6,424 nucleotides of DNA. Source: an uncultured Chthonomonas sp. Its GTDB lineage: Bacteria > Armatimonadota > Chthonomonadetes > Chthonomonadales > CAJBBX01. The notes beneath the pieces are model-generated. The model saw only the letters and a program-made list of their open reading frames with translations, had not been told where the DNA came from and did no database searches. The position numbers were made by a program, and so were the translations under genes. The stretch spans positions 1-6,424 of the forward strand of contig CAISOI010000040.1 in the NCBI GenBank assembly GCA_903886985.1, written 5' to 3'. The stretch's first letter is position 1; every line of letters starts with the position of its first letter. Below, piece after piece: positions 4,949 to 6,424 of the stretch.

Positions 4949-6424
4949 TTAGTTGGTGTCTGGGGAGACTGCTATTCCCGGTGATCTATCTGCATCCGGA
5001 TGCCCGGAAATATTCAACAGCCGTTTACATTCCTGTAAGAGAAATTTCGTCTCTTTGAAGGGTTGGAAGCCGATATCCTGCCATCGCACCAGACCATCCT
5101 TGTCGATCAAATAACATCCGTGGAGAGGCATCTCTTCAAAGTCGTCATAAGCTCGGAAGGCTTTGAAAGCACGGTTATCTTTGTCAGCAAGCAACGGATA
5201 TGGGAACTTTGGTGCCTTAGGATCCGACGTTAGGGTTTCTTTTATTCCTGCCACAGTATCGGTACTTACTGCAACCAGGGATATTCCCGCAGATTGGAAC
5301 TCAGCCGTGACAGGCGCAAACAGGTTCAATTGCTCCATACATTGTCGGCAGCCTGCTCCAAGGTAAAAGATCACCAGTACTGGTTTGCCCTTCTTGCGAA
5401 AATCCGCAAGTGACACCTTCTTACCATCCTGATCAGGCAATGTGAAATTCGGTGCCATTGATGGAGTCCAACAAAATGGTCCCAGTGATTTCAGTTCGGG
5501 CCGCTTGCCAACATCGGTCTTAGGAACATAAGGCAGTTTCCAATCCGCAGATCCACATAGCTCCACAGCACTACTCGCGAGGCGACTAAATATAGGAACA
5601 TCTGCATCGATAGGCTCGGAAATCTCCTGGAGTTTTTTGAATTGCTCGGTCGCTTCCTTCTTCTTGCCATTTGCGTAGAGTGCTTCGATGTATACAGCCA
5701 ACGGTTGCACTTCATTAGTTCTGCCATTGACCGCCTCTTTCGCCAACGTTTCCGCCTTTGCACGGTTGCCAGTTTTGAGATAAATTCCCGCCTTGCGTTC
5801 CTTCGGGAAAAACGTCATCTCTTCAAAATATTCCTCTGCACTCTTGAAGTGATTCGCAGCGAGATCACGATATCCGTGCGCCTCGCGGAGCATATTGTCT
5901 ATACCTGCTGGCTTGTCTGAAGCTTTCCCAAATGCCTCCAATTCGGACAGCGTCTGGTTTCCCTTCACAATGTCGCCTTTAGAGAAATAGGCTACTGAGA
6001 GACCTGTTAATCGCTTACACTTTTCGGCGGCATTGGGTCCCGGTTCCAGATAAATGCTGTTACAAAGCGAGATCATCTCATCCCACATCTCGTACCGATT
6101 GAGAACTTCAAATAGCCTCAATCGACCGTACCCGGAGGTGGAGCTCCCTTTTTCAATCGTGTTGTACTTTGGATGCCGAGGCATCTCGATCATATTTTTG
6201 GCGAGAGAAATGGCATCATGAACTCGACCCACGTTGCTCAAATCTCGAACTAACCACTCGCTATTGTGGGCGTAGTTGTGAATCTGGTCTGGCAATACTC
6301 GATTGCGAATTAACTGGGCATTGTCGACGCGAACACCAGCCTCCTGTTGCCAGGATGCATCAATATACCGCTGCAAATCGGAGAAGATGTGACCGGGCAT
6401 GTGCCACATATGTGCGATGCCCAT
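4949..6424 (-). CDS. TPR-redoxin fusion protein (5' end outside the window)
   Basis: At least 491 residues are visible. The first codon in view is an ATG at the very edge, but it is probably internal, because the protein opens in mid-domain with HMWHMPGHIF and no start signal can be seen. Residues ~1-285 are helical repeats of tetratricopeptide type, e.g. FSKGDIVKGNQTLSELEAFG, TGNRAKAETLAKEAV and ANGKKKEATEQFKKLQEI. The opening HMPGHI...PDQIHNYAHN pattern is typical of large TPR proteins. Residues ~322-470 form an AhpC/TSA-type thioredoxin fold: APNFTLPDQDGKKVSL, then VIFYLGAGCRQCMEQL with Cys359 and Cys362, then HGCYLIDKDGLVRW. Cys362 aligns with the peroxidatic Cys of Bcp-type peroxiredoxins and Cys359 replaces the usual Thr, giving CxxC. 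It may be a thiol peroxidase or a thiol-disulfide oxidoreductase with a protein-binding platform. Location is unknown because the N-terminus is missing. It converges on the cytochrome gene. Confidence 0.88.
   Translation of the reverse strand: MGIAHMWHMPGHIFSDLQRYIDASWQQEAGVRVDNAQLIRNRVLPDQIHNYAHNSEWLVRDLSNVGRVHDAISLAKNMIEMPRHPKYNTIEKGSSTSGYGRLRLFEVLNRYEMWDEMISLCNSIYLEPGPNAAEKCKRLTGLSVAYFSKGDIVKGNQTLSELEAFGKASDKPAGIDNMLREAHGYRDLAANHFKSAEEYFEEMTFFPKERKAGIYLKTGNRAKAETLAKEAVNGRTNEVQPLAVYIEALYANGKKKEATEQFKKLQEISEPIDADVPIFSRLASSAVELCGSADWKLPYVPKTDVGKRPELKSLGPFCWTPSMAPNFTLPDQDGKKVSLADFRKKGKPVLVIFYLGAGCRQCMEQLNLFAPVTAEFQSAGISLVAVSTDTVAGIKETLTSDPKAPKFPYPLLADKDNRAFKAFRAYDDFEEMPLHGCYLIDKDGLVRWQDIGFQPFKETKFLLQECKRLLNISGHPDADRSPGIAVSPDTN

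Noticed and set aside
1..6424. tRNA genes, CRISPR arrays, insertion sequences
   Set aside because: No cloverleaf-like cluster, regularly spaced repeats, transposase motifs or terminal inverted repeats were seen on either strand.

Overview
The window looks like a piece of an Acidobacteriota chromosome, probably of the class Terriglobia. This is an inference from gene content: a secreted two-heme c-type cytochrome of the reaction-centre cytochrome type (common in non-phototrophic Acidobacteriota), a TPR-redoxin fusion protein, and a sugar-catabolic cluster with a GH35 beta-galactosidase and Gfo/Idh/MocA oxidoreductases. Base composition is roughly balanced by eye. No mobile element, CRISPR array, tRNA or rRNA was recognised.

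Layout. The first ~60 bases hold a strong Shine-Dalgarno-like sequence on the minus strand, which may mark the start of a gene running off the left edge. A minus-strand intrinsic terminator follows at 66-101. Then comes a minus-strand operon read from right to left: GH35 beta-galactosidase (4132-2288), a divergent Gfo/Idh/MocA oxidoreductase (2291-1212, ATGA overlap), and a more canonical Gfo/Idh/MocA oxidoreductase (1184-102, 27-base gap, same frame). A ~305-base divergent intergenic region (4133-4437) carries two candidate promoters that share one -35 hexamer, plus a short reading frame that could be a gene remnant. The plus-strand cytochrome gene (4438-4881) and a minus-strand TPR-redoxin gene (from beyond the right edge to 4949) converge on one 15-bp bidirectional terminator.

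How the genes work together. The three-gene operon is best read as a galactoside-using unit. The GH35 enzyme would release terminal beta-galactose, and the two NAD(P)-dependent oxidoreductases would act on the freed sugar or on a glycoside by oxidation or epimerisation. The substrate cannot be told from sequence. The cytochrome and the TPR-redoxin protein concern electron transfer and thiol redox chemistry, and nothing in the sequence ties them to the sugar operon except adjacency.
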